Shown: positions 1-7,944 of the stretch, in pieces
Layout of the letters: each line of letters begins with the position of its first letter
Numbering within the stretch: the stretch's first letter is position 1
Origin: JAOPZW01 sp963789015
Lineage (GTDB): Bacteria > Actinomycetota > Thermoleophilia > Solirubrobacterales > Solirubrobacteraceae
Reading direction: 5' to 3'
Assembly: GCA_963789015.1 (NCBI GenBank)
Contig: CAWBIU010000001.1
Coordinates: 1,674,001-1,738,000 of the forward strand
Length of the DNA: 64,000 bases
Program-made: the position numbers and the translations under genes
The notes under the pieces: model-generated
The model's input: only the letters and a program-made list of their open reading frames with translations
Databases searched by the model: none
Told to the model about the DNA's origin: nothing

Positions 1-810
1 GCGCTCGGGCTCGACCCGTCCAAGTCGGAGTCGACCACCGGCGTGGCCGACGGCGACGCCGACACGGACGGCGACGGCACCTCCAACGCCGCCGAGATCA
101 AGGCCGGCCGCAACCCCGCCGTCGCCGACGCCCCGGCGACGACGCCCGACGCGCCGTCCTCGACGCCCGGCACGCCGGCTCCGGCCGAGCCCGCGCCGGT
201 CGCCCCGACCCAGCCTGAGCCCGCGCCCGCGGCGCCCGCGACGCCGGCGCCCGCGCCGGCGACGCCCGCGCCCGAGACTCCCGCCGAGCCGCAGAAGCCG
301 CAGGCCCCGGCCGAGCAGCCGTCCCCGTCCCCGTCCCCGGCGCCCTCGACCCCGAGCGGCGACGACCACGGCCACGACCACGGCGGCCACAAGCACGACG
401 GCCACTCGGACGACGACCGCGGGACGCCGGTCGAGTCCACGCCGCCGCCGGAGCGGCCCGACCGCCCCGAGCAGGGCTGCAAGCCCGACCGCGCGCAGCG
501 CGACGACGACGCCGCCCGGGTCGCCGCCAAGGCGGAGGGCGACGCCGCCGCCGAGGCCGCTGCCGACGCTGAGGCCAAGGCTGCCGCCGAGGCGGAGGCG
601 AAGGCCGCTGCCGAGGAGCAGGCCAAGGCCGCTGCCGACGCGCAGGCGGCCGCTGAGGCCAAGGCTGCTGCCGAGGCGCAGGCCGCCGCCGAGGCGCAGG
701 CCACGGCAGAGGCCAAGGCTGCTGCCGACGCGCAGGCCGCCGCCGAGGCGCAGGCCGCCGCCGACGCCGCCGCTCAGGCCCAGGCGGCCGCAGCGGTCAC
801 CGCCCAGTAG
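1..810 (+). CDS. Partial low-complexity, probably exported protein (5' end outside window)
   Basis: The frame is open from base 1 with no start, so only the last 269 residues are seen. At the left edge, Asp-rich DxDxDG steps followed by GTSNAAEIKAGRNP resemble the calcium-binding thrombospondin type 3/dockerin-like repeats of secreted actinobacterial proteins. A Pro/Ala linker follows (about residues 45-120), then a His/Asp cluster (DHGHDHGGHKHDGH, about 121-135) that could bind metal, and a C-terminal Ala/Glu/Lys/Gln helix from about residue 178 that looks like a TolA-type stalk. Function is not recognised; a cell-envelope location is inferred from composition only. Confidence 0.7.
   Translation, partial: ALGLDPSKSESTTGVADGDADTDGDGTSNAAEIKAGRNPAVADAPATTPDAPSSTPGTPAPAEPAPVAPTQPEPAPAAPATPAPAPATPAPETPAEPQKPQAPAEQPSPSPSPAPSTPSGDDHGHDHGGHKHDGHSDDDRGTPVESTPPPERPDRPEQGCKPDRAQRDDDAARVAAKAEGDAAAEAAADAEAKAAAEAEAKAAAEEQAKAAADAQAAAEAKAAAEAQAAAEAQATAEAKAAADAQAAAEAQAAADAAAQAQAAAAVTAQ
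535..795 (+). repeat. Imperfect GCC/GAG/AAG/CAG coding repeat (Ala-rich helix)
   Basis: The 3' third of the first gene is made of short imperfect units reading roughly AEAKAAA, AEAQAAA and ADAQAAA. The DNA is correspondingly repetitive (gctgccgag/gccgctgag variants). Such tracts change length easily by slippage. Confidence 0.65.
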
Positions 811-903
811 GCGCGAGCCACCGTCCGGCGCCAGAGCGCGCCGCCCGCGGACTGGACGAACATTCGGGTTGAGGCCGTCCTCAGGCCGCCCGATAGATCG
901 AGT

Positions 904-1845
904 GTGGACCGGCTCTCCCCCCGCGCTCGTGCCCGCTGGATGTCCGTCGTCGGCGTCATCGCCGCCGCGGCCTGCACCGGCACCGGCCTGCTCGCGCTGA
1001 CCTCCGACGTCCTGCCCTTCCACGGCTGGCCCGGCCGTGATGACGAGGCCGGCGCCGAGGGGCACGCCGTGCTCCCCGCGTCGGCCCCGCTCGGCGGCCG
1101 CCGCAACCCCGCCGCGCTCGTCTCGTCGGTCGCCCCGCCGCGTTTCGCGCCGCTCGTCCTCGAGGTGCCCGCCCGCGAGGTCTCCCAGGGCTCCGCGCCG
1201 CGCTCCTCGTCCTCGCCCTCCTCACGCCGGCGCACGCGTCGCCACTCGGCGACGCGCCGGCGCCGCAGCAGCGTCTCGCGCCCGAAGTCGACGACCTCCA
1301 CGCCGGCCGCCACGACGACCCCCGCCGCGACGCCGACGCCGACGACGACGACGGCCGCCGCGGCCGCCGTCCCGGCGACGCCGGCGCCCGCCGCCCAGCC
1401 CTCGCGCAGCGCCGCGAGCAGCGACGCCGAGGATCGCGGACACGACAAGAGCGAGCGCAGCGGGTCGTCGGACCGCGACGACCGCGGTTCCTCGTCGGGC
1501 CGGCGCGAGCGCCACGGCCGCGACCGCTCCGCGGAGCGCGACGACGACGATCGCGCTGCCGCGTCGAAGAGCGTCACCCAGGCCGTCGCGTCCGCGCCCG
1601 CGAAGACCGTCTCGACCCTGACCCGCAAGCTCTCGCGCCGCGGCGAGCGCGGCGACCGCGGCCGCCGCGGCCCGCGCCCCGTGCCGGTCGCCACCACCCC
1701 GGCGGCCACGACGCCGGCTCCGACGCCGCCGCCCGCCGCCGGGCCGGCGCCGTCCGGTCGCTGGGACGGCCGCGACCGTGAGCGCGACGGCGATCGCGAC
1801 GGGCGCGGGCGCGGTCACGGCCTCGACCGCCTGCTCGGCCGCTGA
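904..1845 (+). CDS. Putative secreted or membrane-anchored Ser/Pro/Arg-rich protein
   Basis: A 313-residue frame beginning at a GTG. Residues about 13-32 (MSVVGVIAAAACTGTGLLAL) form one hydrophobic segment, either a signal peptide or an anchor. The rest is low-complexity: Thr/Pro/Ala tracts in the middle, then Arg/Asp/Ser-rich tracts and a charged DGRDRERDGDRDGRGRG tail. No domain is recognised. Several overlapping frames on both strands are equally long because the DNA is so GC-rich. The leading hydrophobic segment and the position behind another low-complexity exported protein favour this frame, but the call is moderate. Confidence 0.5.
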   Translation: MDRLSPRARARWMSVVGVIAAAACTGTGLLALTSDVLPFHGWPGRDDEAGAEGHAVLPASAPLGGRRNPAALVSSVAPPRFAPLVLEVPAREVSQGSAPRSSSSPSSRRRTRRHSATRRRRSSVSRPKSTTSTPAATTTPAATPTPTTTTAAAAAVPATPAPAAQPSRSAASSDAEDRGHDKSERSGSSDRDDRGSSSGRRERHGRDRSAERDDDDRAAASKSVTQAVASAPAKTVSTLTRKLSRRGERGDRGRRGPRPVPVATTPAATTPAPTPPPAAGPAPSGRWDGRDRERDGDRDGRGRGHGLDRLLGR

Positions 1846-1894
1846 CGCCCGGCCGCTCGCGCGGCGAGGGCCCGCGCCCTACGATCTTCGGCCG

Positions 1895-2689
1895 ATGCGC
1901 ATCGGCGTCATCACCGGCTCCGGTACGTACGCGCTCCCGGGCCTGCGTACGGCGAGCCCACGCCAGGTGGCGACGCCGTTCGGCCGCGCGCCCGTCACCG
2001 AGGGGCGCCTCGGCGACGTCGAGGTGCTGCACATCTCGCGCCACTGGGAGGGCCACCGGCGGCTGAGCAGCCAGGTCGACCACCGCGCGAACATCGCCGC
2101 GCTGCGCGAGGAGGGCGCCCAGGCGATCCTCGCCGCGACCGTATGCGGGTCGCTCGACCCCGGCCTCGACCTCGGCTCGCTCGTCGTCTTCGACGACCTG
2201 CACTTCCTCTCCAACCGGCTCCCCGACGGGTCGCCGTGCACGCTGCACGTCGAGCCCGGCGCACCCGGCCGCGGCCACTGGATCTTCGACCTCCCGTTCG
2301 CCGAGGCGCTGCGCGCCGCGCTGGTCGCCGGCGCGCGGGCGATCGGCCATCCGGTCCGCGACGGCGGCGTCTACGGCCACGTCGACGGGCCGCGCTTCAA
2401 CACGCGCAGCGAGATCCGCGCCCTGCGGAGCGCGGGCGTCACGGCGGTCAGCCAGACGGCGGGGCCCGAGGCCGTGCTGGCCGGCGAGGCGAAGATCCCG
2501 TACGCGCTGCTCGGCTATGCGACCGACTACGCCAACGGCGTCAAGCCCGAGGACCCGACGCCGGTCGAGGAGCTCGTGCGCCTGATCGGCGCGAGCACCG
2601 ACAGCTTCGCCCGCACCCTCACCGCCGCGCTCGCCGAGCTCGACGGCGACGAACTCGAGCCGGTCGGGACCCATTTCAGCTGGGACTGA
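1895..2689 (+). CDS. MTA phosphorylase/purine nucleoside phosphorylase family (PNP family 2)
   Basis: A 264-residue cytosolic enzyme expected to cleave methylthioadenosine or a purine nucleoside with phosphate to a free base and (methylthio)ribose-1-phosphate. The N-terminus MRIGVITGSGTYALPGL carries the phosphate-binding GSG. HRANIAAL, the ATVCGSLDPGL strand and SQTAGPEAVLAGEAKIPYAL match the conserved core and the substrate-loop region. The usual TDYD near the C-terminus reads TDYA, so base specificity is uncertain. An in-frame start 117 bases upstream exists, but homology begins at this ATG. The next gene starts 10 bases downstream, suggesting an operon. Confidence 0.85.
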   Translation: MRIGVITGSGTYALPGLRTASPRQVATPFGRAPVTEGRLGDVEVLHISRHWEGHRRLSSQVDHRANIAALREEGAQAILAATVCGSLDPGLDLGSLVVFDDLHFLSNRLPDGSPCTLHVEPGAPGRGHWIFDLPFAEALRAALVAGARAIGHPVRDGGVYGHVDGPRFNTRSEIRALRSAGVTAVSQTAGPEAVLAGEAKIPYALLGYATDYANGVKPEDPTPVEELVRLIGASTDSFARTLTAALAELDGDELEPVGTHFSWD

Positions 2690-2699
2690 AGTCGCCGCG

Positions 2700-3233
2700 G
2701 TGATCGTCGCCGAGCTCGGCGCGCCCGCCGACGCGGGGCTCGACGGCCTGCTCGGCGCCGACGGCGCGCAGCGCCTGCGCGAGGAGCTTCAGGCCCGGGC
2801 GCGGCGCTGGGCGGCCGGCGTCTCGGCGGACCACGCCTACGAGGCGACGTCGATCGGCGCGGCACTGGCAGCGGTCCATGGGCATCCTGGGCCGCTGCTG
2901 CTCGGCGCTCCCGACGTCCCCGCGCTCGACACGGAGATCGCGCGCATCGCGCTCGAGGACATCGCGGCCGGCTGCGACGTCTCGATCGGCCTGGCCCACG
3001 ACGCGCGCCCGTACCTGATCGCGGTCGCGCGACCCGAGGAGGAGCTCGTGGCGATCGGCGCGCGCGGGTTCGAGGGCGGCCTGCTGCCGGCCTTCGCCGA
3101 CCACGACGTCGTCGTCGGGATGCTCGCGCCGCACCGCCGGCTCACGAGCGCGGCCGACGCGCGCGCCTTCGCGCTGGACCCGATGACCGACCCGGCGCTG
3201 GCGGGGCTGCTGCGGGCGCTGGGATCGCGCTAG
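2700..3233 (+). CDS. DUF2064-like (GT-A fold, TIGR04282-type) protein
   Basis: A 177-residue protein starting at GTG, 10 bases after the phosphorylase gene. The central part, GPLLLGAPDVPALDTEIA followed by CDVSIGLAHDARPYLIAV, matches the pattern of DUF2064 proteins (small nucleotidyl/glycosyltransferase-fold proteins often linked to CofC). In that family the segment reads roughly G-SD-P-L, then DVVLGPA-DGGYYLIG. The usual Ser-Asp is Pro-Asp here and the GG is degenerate, so activity is unclear. No substrate can be assigned. Confidence 0.55.
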   Translation: MIVAELGAPADAGLDGLLGADGAQRLREELQARARRWAAGVSADHAYEATSIGAALAAVHGHPGPLLLGAPDVPALDTEIARIALEDIAAGCDVSIGLAHDARPYLIAVARPEEELVAIGARGFEGGLLPAFADHDVVVGMLAPHRRLTSAADARAFALDPMTDPALAGLLRALGSR

Positions 3234-3610
3234 CCCGCCGGCTCGCGCGTGGCCACGGCGGCGTAGCGCGCCTCGACCTCATGGCGGTTGTCGCGGTAGC
3301 CCTCCCACAGGTAGGAGAGCCACATCCCCAGCATGCGGTGCTGGGACTGCCAGACGTGGCACAGCTCGTGGACGACGAGGTCCTCCGGGCTGTCGGCCGG
3401 CGAGCGGCGCAGGAGGATGAGCGGGCCGGCCTCGTAGCCGTGGAAGCGCCGCATCCCGGGGATCCGGAAGAACCACGGCGTGTGGAGGATGCGCACGCGG
3501 CTGACGTCGACCGGCGTGGGGTAGAGGTGCAGGCGATCGAGGCGGGCCTTGGCGCGCCCGATCAGCGCGCGTTCGGCCTCGCTGGGCGGCGGGAGGAGAC
3601 GGCGCAGCAT
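3230..3610 (-). CDS. Small zincin-like protein with HELCH motif
   Basis: A 126-residue protein. HELCHVWQSQHR (about residues 81-92) contains the HExxH zinc-binding motif. Further glutamates lie downstream (LWEGYRDNRHEVEARY), a plausible third ligand as in gluzincins. No signal peptide or membrane segment is seen, so the product should be cytosolic. Resembles the short SprT/DUF4157-like putative metallopeptidases. It converges on the preceding gene with a 4-base overlap of ends. Peptidase activity is inferred from the motif only. Confidence 0.7.
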   Translation of the reverse strand: MLRRLLPPPSEAERALIGRAKARLDRLHLYPTPVDVSRVRILHTPWFFRIPGMRRFHGYEAGPLILLRRSPADSPEDLVVHELCHVWQSQHRMLGMWLSYLWEGYRDNRHEVEARYAAVATREPAG

Positions 3611-3652
3611 GACCGGCGAGCCTAACGGCGCGCGACGGTAGGTTTCCGCGAC

Positions 3653-5191
3653 GTGCCGACCGTCGAGAGCGCTCCCGTCGAGCCGGCTTCCGGCGCGGGA
3701 TCGGCGCGCGGCCTCGAGCTGCTCGTCTTCGCCGTCGGCGTGACGACGCTCGGCGCCGAGATCGCGGCGGCGCGCCTGCTCGCGCCCTACTTCGGCGCCT
3801 CGACGATCGTGTGGGCGAACACGATCGCCACCGTGCTTGTCGCGCTATCGGCCGGCTACTGGCTCGGCGGGCGGATCGGCGACCGCCATCCGACCCGCGG
3901 CGCGCTGGCGCGCTGGGTGCTCGGGGCCTCGGTGCTCGTCGCGCTCGTCCCGCTCGTCGCGCGGCCGGTCCTGGGCGGGGCGGTGGAGGCGTTCGACTCG
4001 ATCGACATCGGCGCGGCGGCCGGGTCGCTGTTCGGCGTGCTCGCGCTCGTCGCCGTGCCGATCCTCGTGCTCGGCGCGGTCGCGCCGTGGGCGATCCGTC
4101 TGCGCGTCGAGCGCGTCGAGGACGCGGGGCGGATGGCGGGCCGCCTGTACGCCATCTCGACCTTCGGCTCGCTCGTGGGCACGTTCGCGGCGGCCCTCCT
4201 GTTGATCCCGCTCGTCGGCACCCAGCGCACATTCATCCTCTTCGCGCTGCTGCTCGCGGCGAGCGCGGCGGTGATGCTGCCGGTGCGCTTCTCGATCGTC
4301 CCCGCGATGGTCACCGGGATGCTCGCGCTCCCGGTCGGCGAGACGAAGGAGGCGACGGCGGGCCGCGTCGTCGAGGAGCGCGAAACGGAGTACCAGTACG
4401 CGCGCGTGGTCGAGCACGACGACGGCGAGCGCTGGCTCGAGCTCAACGAGGGCCAGGGGATCCACTCCGTCTTCCGCCCCGACAGCGTGCTCACCGGAAA
4501 CGCCTGGGACGGCTACCTCGCGCTGCCCTTCAGCGTTCTCGGGCGTGCGCCGCGGAGCGTCGCCATCCTCGGCAACGGCGCTGGGACGACGGTGCGTGCG
4601 TACGGCCGATTCTTCCCGCAGACGGAGATCGACGGCGTCGAGATCGACCCTGCGCTCACCGAGATGGGACGGCGCTGGTTCGGCCTGCGCGACCGGCCGG
4701 GGCTGCGGCTGATCGCCGACGACGCGCGTCCGTTCCTGCGGCGGACGTCCCGGCGCTACGAGGCGATCTTCGTCGACGCCTACCGTCAGCCGTACATCCC
4801 CTTCTACCTGACGACCGTCGAGTTCTTCCGGCTGGCGCGCTCGCGCCTGGCGCCGGGCGGCCTGGTGATCGTCAACGCCGGGCATCCCGAGGGCTCCGAC
4901 GAGCTCGAGCGCGTGCTCGCCGCCGGGGTCGCCCGGGCCATGCCGCACGTCTCGCGCCACCCGATCACGACTTTCAACACGCTGCTCGTCGCCGGCCACA
5001 CGCCGCCGAGCGGCGAGCGGGTGCGGGCGGCGGCGGCGCGCGTCGCGGCCGAGCTGCGGCCGGTCTTCCACCACACGGCCGCGAGCCTCGAGCGCGCGAA
5101 GGTCCACCCGCGCGCCTACACCGACGATCGCGCTCCGGTCGAGTGGCTCGTCGACCGCTCGATCGTCCAGTTCGCCGCCGGCGAGGGCTGA
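3653..5191 (+). CDS. Fused membrane/spermidine synthase-like protein
   Basis: A 512-residue protein starting at GTG. The N-terminal half (about residues 20-235) holds several hydrophobic segments, for example LLVFAVGVTTLGAEIAAA and SLFGVLALVAVPILVLGAVA. The C-terminal half is a Rossmann methyltransferase-like domain of the spermidine synthase family: AILGNGAGTTVRAYGRFFPQ binds the adenosyl cofactor, followed by IDGVEIDPAL and IFVDAYRQPYIPFYLTTVEF. This is the usual arrangement of fused spermidine synthase proteins in actinobacteria. The true product of this fused class is uncertain. It stands alone, divergent from the zincin-like gene. Confidence 0.85.
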   Translation: MPTVESAPVEPASGAGSARGLELLVFAVGVTTLGAEIAAARLLAPYFGASTIVWANTIATVLVALSAGYWLGGRIGDRHPTRGALARWVLGASVLVALVPLVARPVLGGAVEAFDSIDIGAAAGSLFGVLALVAVPILVLGAVAPWAIRLRVERVEDAGRMAGRLYAISTFGSLVGTFAAALLLIPLVGTQRTFILFALLLAASAAVMLPVRFSIVPAMVTGMLALPVGETKEATAGRVVEERETEYQYARVVEHDDGERWLELNEGQGIHSVFRPDSVLTGNAWDGYLALPFSVLGRAPRSVAILGNGAGTTVRAYGRFFPQTEIDGVEIDPALTEMGRRWFGLRDRPGLRLIADDARPFLRRTSRRYEAIFVDAYRQPYIPFYLTTVEFFRLARSRLAPGGLVIVNAGHPEGSDELERVLAAGVARAMPHVSRHPITTFNTLLVAGHTPPSGERVRAAAARVAAELRPVFHHTAASLERAKVHPRAYTDDRAPVEWLVDRSIVQFAAGEG

Positions 5192-5240
5192 GATGGCTGC
5201 CGCCGGTTTGCCGGGTAGGTGGACCCGGTAGAAATCGGGC

Positions 5241-5588
5241 ATGGAACGCGAAGACGAGTTCGAGCGCCGCGAGGAGGAGGAGGCCGCCGCCGCCGCGCGT
5301 GAGATCGGCGGGGACCCCGACGTCGATCCCACCTACGACGACGACCCCGACCGCCCCGGGGACCACGGCGATCCGGCGATGAGGGCGGTCTACGAGGGTG
5401 GCGGTGGTGAGTCCGAGGGCTTCGAGCTGGCCGAGGCCGAGCTCATCGACCGCGCGGAGAACGCGCACGGGCCGTCGCCGATGGCCGACCGCGAGCGGAT
5501 CTCCGAGGACGCGCGCGCGGACCAGACGTACGGCGAGGCCGACGAGGAGCACACCGCCGAGGACGACCCGGAGGACAGCGACCGCTGA
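5241..5588 (+). CDS. Small acidic hydrophilic hypothetical protein
   Basis: A 115-residue protein with an ATG start. It is dominated by Asp and Glu and has no hydrophobic segment, so it is probably cytosolic and disordered. The most ordered part is GESEGFELAEAELIDRAENA (about residues 54-73), a motif I have seen in small conserved actinobacterial proteins of unknown role. It ends 23 bases before the tRNA gene. No function is assigned. Confidence 0.6.
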   Translation: MEREDEFERREEEEAAAAAREIGGDPDVDPTYDDDPDRPGDHGDPAMRAVYEGGGGESEGFELAEAELIDRAENAHGPSPMADRERISEDARADQTYGEADEEHTAEDDPEDSDR

Positions 5589-5611
5589 GGTAGGCTCCGG
5601 GGCGCCGCCGC

Positions 5612-5684
5612 TGGGGAGTGGTGTAGCTGGCGCGCACGCCAGGTTTTGGTCCTGGAGGCCGGGGTTCAAATCCTCGCTCCCCAA
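5612..5684 (+). tRNA. tRNA-Gln (anticodon UUG)
   Basis: A complete cloverleaf can be drawn. The acceptor stem TGGGGAG pairs with CTCCCCA at 5677-5683, with discriminator A5684. The D stem is GTGT/GCAC with one wobble. The anticodon stem CCAGG/CCTGG encloses a 7-base loop with TTG at 5646-5648. The T arm CGGGG-TTCAAAT-CCTCG has one G-U pair. CCA is not encoded. Confidence 0.95.
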
Positions 5685-5707
5685 TAGACCGGTTTCCGTC
5701 CGACATA

Positions 5708-5721
5708 CGAACTAGTGTTCG
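5708..5721 (+). promoter_or_regulatory. LexA/SOS-box-like operator upstream of HNH endonuclease gene
   Basis: CGAACTAGTGTTCG fits the actinobacterial/Gram-positive SOS box CGAAC-N4-GTTCG exactly. It ends 4 bases before the ATG at 5726, where a bound repressor would block transcription start or leadership of the downstream gene. The site is seen; LexA control is inferred. Confidence 0.75.
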
Positions 5722-5725
5722 GTCC

Positions 5726-6520
5726 ATGCCGTTACGTGGACCGCGGTACTCGGAGGCCGAAGCGCGCGAGGCGATCGCCGCCTCGCTGTCCTACACGGAT
5801 GCGCTGCGCCGGCTGGGGATGCGCCCGGCCGGCGGCAACCACCGCACGCTTCGTCGCTATGCGGAGGAGATCTGGCGCATCCCGGTCGACCACTTCGACC
5901 CGGACGCGGTGCGCCGCGGGCGGTTGTATCGCGACCCGGTCCCGCTCGAGGCGATCCTCGTGGAGGGCTCGAGCTACCAGCGCGCCCGCCTCAAGGAGCG
6001 GCTCTTCGATGCGGGGCTGAAGGAGCGCGCGTGCGAGCTCTGCGGTCAGGGGGAGATCTGGCACGGCCGCCGCATGTCGCTGATCCTCGATCACGCCAAC
6101 GGCATCGCCGACGACAACCGCCTCGAGAACCTCCGCGTCGTCTGCGCGAACTGCAACGCGACGCTGGACACGCACTGCGGCAAGAAGAACCGCCTGCCCG
6201 TGGCCGAGCGCGCGTGCCTGCGCTGCGGCGCCACGTTCTCGCCCCGGCACGAGCGCAACCGCTACTGCTCGCGCGCGTGCGGGCAGCGCGCCCACCGCGA
6301 CCGAGGTCCCCGCCCGGCGACGCGCCGCATCGAGCGCCCGCCCTACGACCAGCTCCTCCGCGAGATCGCGGAGCTCGGTTATCTCGGCGTCGGACGCCGC
6401 TACGGCGTGAGCGACAACGCCATACGCAAGTGGCGACGCGCGTACGAATCCGCGGCCGGCGAGGCGTTCGCACCGCCGCCGGCGCCGCCCGAGGAACCCG
6501 TGGCGGTTGCCGCCGACTAA
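5726..6520 (+). CDS. HNH endonuclease-domain protein with zinc-ribbon-like and HTH-like regions
   Basis: A 264-residue protein. About residues 103-150 form an HNH unit: CELCGQGEIWHGRRMSLILD, then HANGIADDNRLENLRVVCAN, with the His, the DNRLENLR block and CxxC-type zinc ligands. A second Cys pair set (CLRCGATFSPRHERNRYCS, about 165-185) looks like a zinc knuckle. The C-terminus (LGVGRRYGVSDNAIRKWRR) looks like a helix-turn-helix, and the N-terminus (about 8-50) has another possible DNA-binding helix pair. Expected to nick or cut DNA; target unknown. An SOS-box-like palindrome sits immediately upstream, suggesting damage induction. Its end overlaps no strong signal of glmU, which starts 10 bases downstream. 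Confidence 0.8.
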   Translation: MPLRGPRYSEAEAREAIAASLSYTDALRRLGMRPAGGNHRTLRRYAEEIWRIPVDHFDPDAVRRGRLYRDPVPLEAILVEGSSYQRARLKERLFDAGLKERACELCGQGEIWHGRRMSLILDHANGIADDNRLENLRVVCANCNATLDTHCGKKNRLPVAERACLRCGATFSPRHERNRYCSRACGQRAHRDRGPRPATRRIERPPYDQLLREIAELGYLGVGRRYGVSDNAIRKWRRAYESAAGEAFAPPPAPPEEPVAVAAD

Positions 6521-6530
6521 CCTGATCCCG

Positions 6531-7919
6531 GTGACCGCTCCCACCGTCGTCATCCTGGCGGCCGGCCAGGGAACGCGCATGCGCTCGCGCACGCCCAAGA
6601 TGCTGCACGACCTGTGCGGCCGCCCGATGGTCGCGTGGCCGATCATGGCCGCCCTCGAGGCCGGCGCGGGCGACGTCGTGGTCGTCGGTGGCCCGGACGG
6701 CTCTCTCGAAGGGAGCCTTCCCGACGGCGTGGCGCTCGCGGTGCAATCGCGCCCCGACGGCACCGGCGGCGCCGTCCTCGCCGCCGCCGACCACCTTGAC
6801 ACCGACGCCCCCGTGCTTGTCCTCAACGGCGACGTCCCGCTCGTGACCGGCGCAGTGCTGCGCTCGCTGGTCGAGGACCATGCCGCCTCGGGCGCCGCGG
6901 CGACGCTCGCGACGATGGTGCTCGAGGACCCGTCGGGCTACGGGCGCATCGTGCGCGGCGAGGACGGCGTCGTCGAGCGGGTGGTCGAGACCAAGCGCCC
7001 CGGTGACGCCACCGCCGAGGAGCTGGCGATCGCCGAGGTCAACGCCGGCATCTACGTCTTCGACGGACGCGCCCTGCTCGACGCGCTGCGCCGCGCGGGG
7101 ACCAACAACGCTCAGGGCGAGATCTACCTCCCCGACGCCGTGGCGATCCTCCGCTCCGACGGCGCCCACGTGGCCGCGCACCAGGTCGCCGACGCCGGGC
7201 TCATGCTCGGCGTCAACGATCGCGTCGAGCTCGCGCGCGTGCGTGCGCTCGCCCAGGTGCGGATCCAGGAGGCGCACATGCGCGCCGGCGTGACGATCGT
7301 CAACCCGGCGAGCACGCAGATCGACCTCGGCGTGCGGATCGGGGCGGACACCGTCATCGAGCCGTCCACGCTCCTGCGCGGGGATACGACCGTCGGCGAG
7401 CGCTGCACCGTGGGCCCGATGACCACGGTCATCGACAGCATGCTCGGGGACGAGGTCACCGTCCTGCACTCCTACCTCACCGGCTGCGAGGTCCGCGCGG
7501 GCGGCACGGTCGGCCCGTTCGCCTACCTGCGCCCCGACGCGTTGCTGCGCGAGGGCGCCAAGGCGGGCACGTTCGTCGAGATCAAGAACTCCGACATCGG
7601 CGAGGGCACGAAGGTCCCGCACCTCAGCTACGTCGGCGACACCGAGGTCGGGCCGGGGAGCAACCTCGGGGCGGCGACGATCACCGCCAACTACGACGGT
7701 CGCAACAAGCACCGCACGACGATCGGCGCCGGCGTGCGGACGTCGGTCGACACGACGCTCGTCGCGCCCATCACCGTCGGCGACGGGGCCTACACGGGCG
7801 CGGGATCGGTCGTGACCGAGGACGTCCCGCCGGGCGCGCTGGCCATCGCACGCGCGCGCCAGACGACCATCGAGGGCTACGCGGATCGGCGGCGCGGCAA
7901 GGACGATCAGACGTCATGA
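6531..7919 (+). CDS. glmU: Bifunctional UDP-N-acetylglucosamine pyrophosphorylase/glucosamine-1-phosphate acetyltransferase
   Basis: A 462-residue enzyme making UDP-GlcNAc for peptidoglycan. The N-terminal uridyltransferase domain has LAAGQGTRMRSRTPKMLH (nucleotide binding), the GTGGAVLAA loop, and VLNGDVPL (metal-binding Asp). The C-terminal part is a left-handed beta-helix acetyltransferase: hexapeptide repeats, YLRPDALLREGAKAGTFVEI, then LGAATITANYDGRNKH with the conserved catalytic region. I chose the GTG at 6531 because it begins just before the conserved strand (TAPTVVILAAG). A TTG 24 bases upstream would overlap the HNH gene. Confidence 0.95.
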   Translation: MTAPTVVILAAGQGTRMRSRTPKMLHDLCGRPMVAWPIMAALEAGAGDVVVVGGPDGSLEGSLPDGVALAVQSRPDGTGGAVLAAADHLDTDAPVLVLNGDVPLVTGAVLRSLVEDHAASGAAATLATMVLEDPSGYGRIVRGEDGVVERVVETKRPGDATAEELAIAEVNAGIYVFDGRALLDALRRAGTNNAQGEIYLPDAVAILRSDGAHVAAHQVADAGLMLGVNDRVELARVRALAQVRIQEAHMRAGVTIVNPASTQIDLGVRIGADTVIEPSTLLRGDTTVGERCTVGPMTTVIDSMLGDEVTVLHSYLTGCEVRAGGTVGPFAYLRPDALLREGAKAGTFVEIKNSDIGEGTKVPHLSYVGDTEVGPGSNLGAATITANYDGRNKHRTTIGAGVRTSVDTTLVAPITVGDGAYTGAGSVVTEDVPPGALAIARARQTTIEGYADRRRGKDDQTS

Positions 7920-7944
7920 GCTGGTCGTAGACTTTCGGAGGGCG

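Noticed and set aside
868..900. Sequence ending CCCGATAG upstream of the gene at 904, resembling a sigma-28 -10 box
   Set aside because: No TCAA or TAAA at the 15- or 16-base spacing; the gene has no flagellar link.
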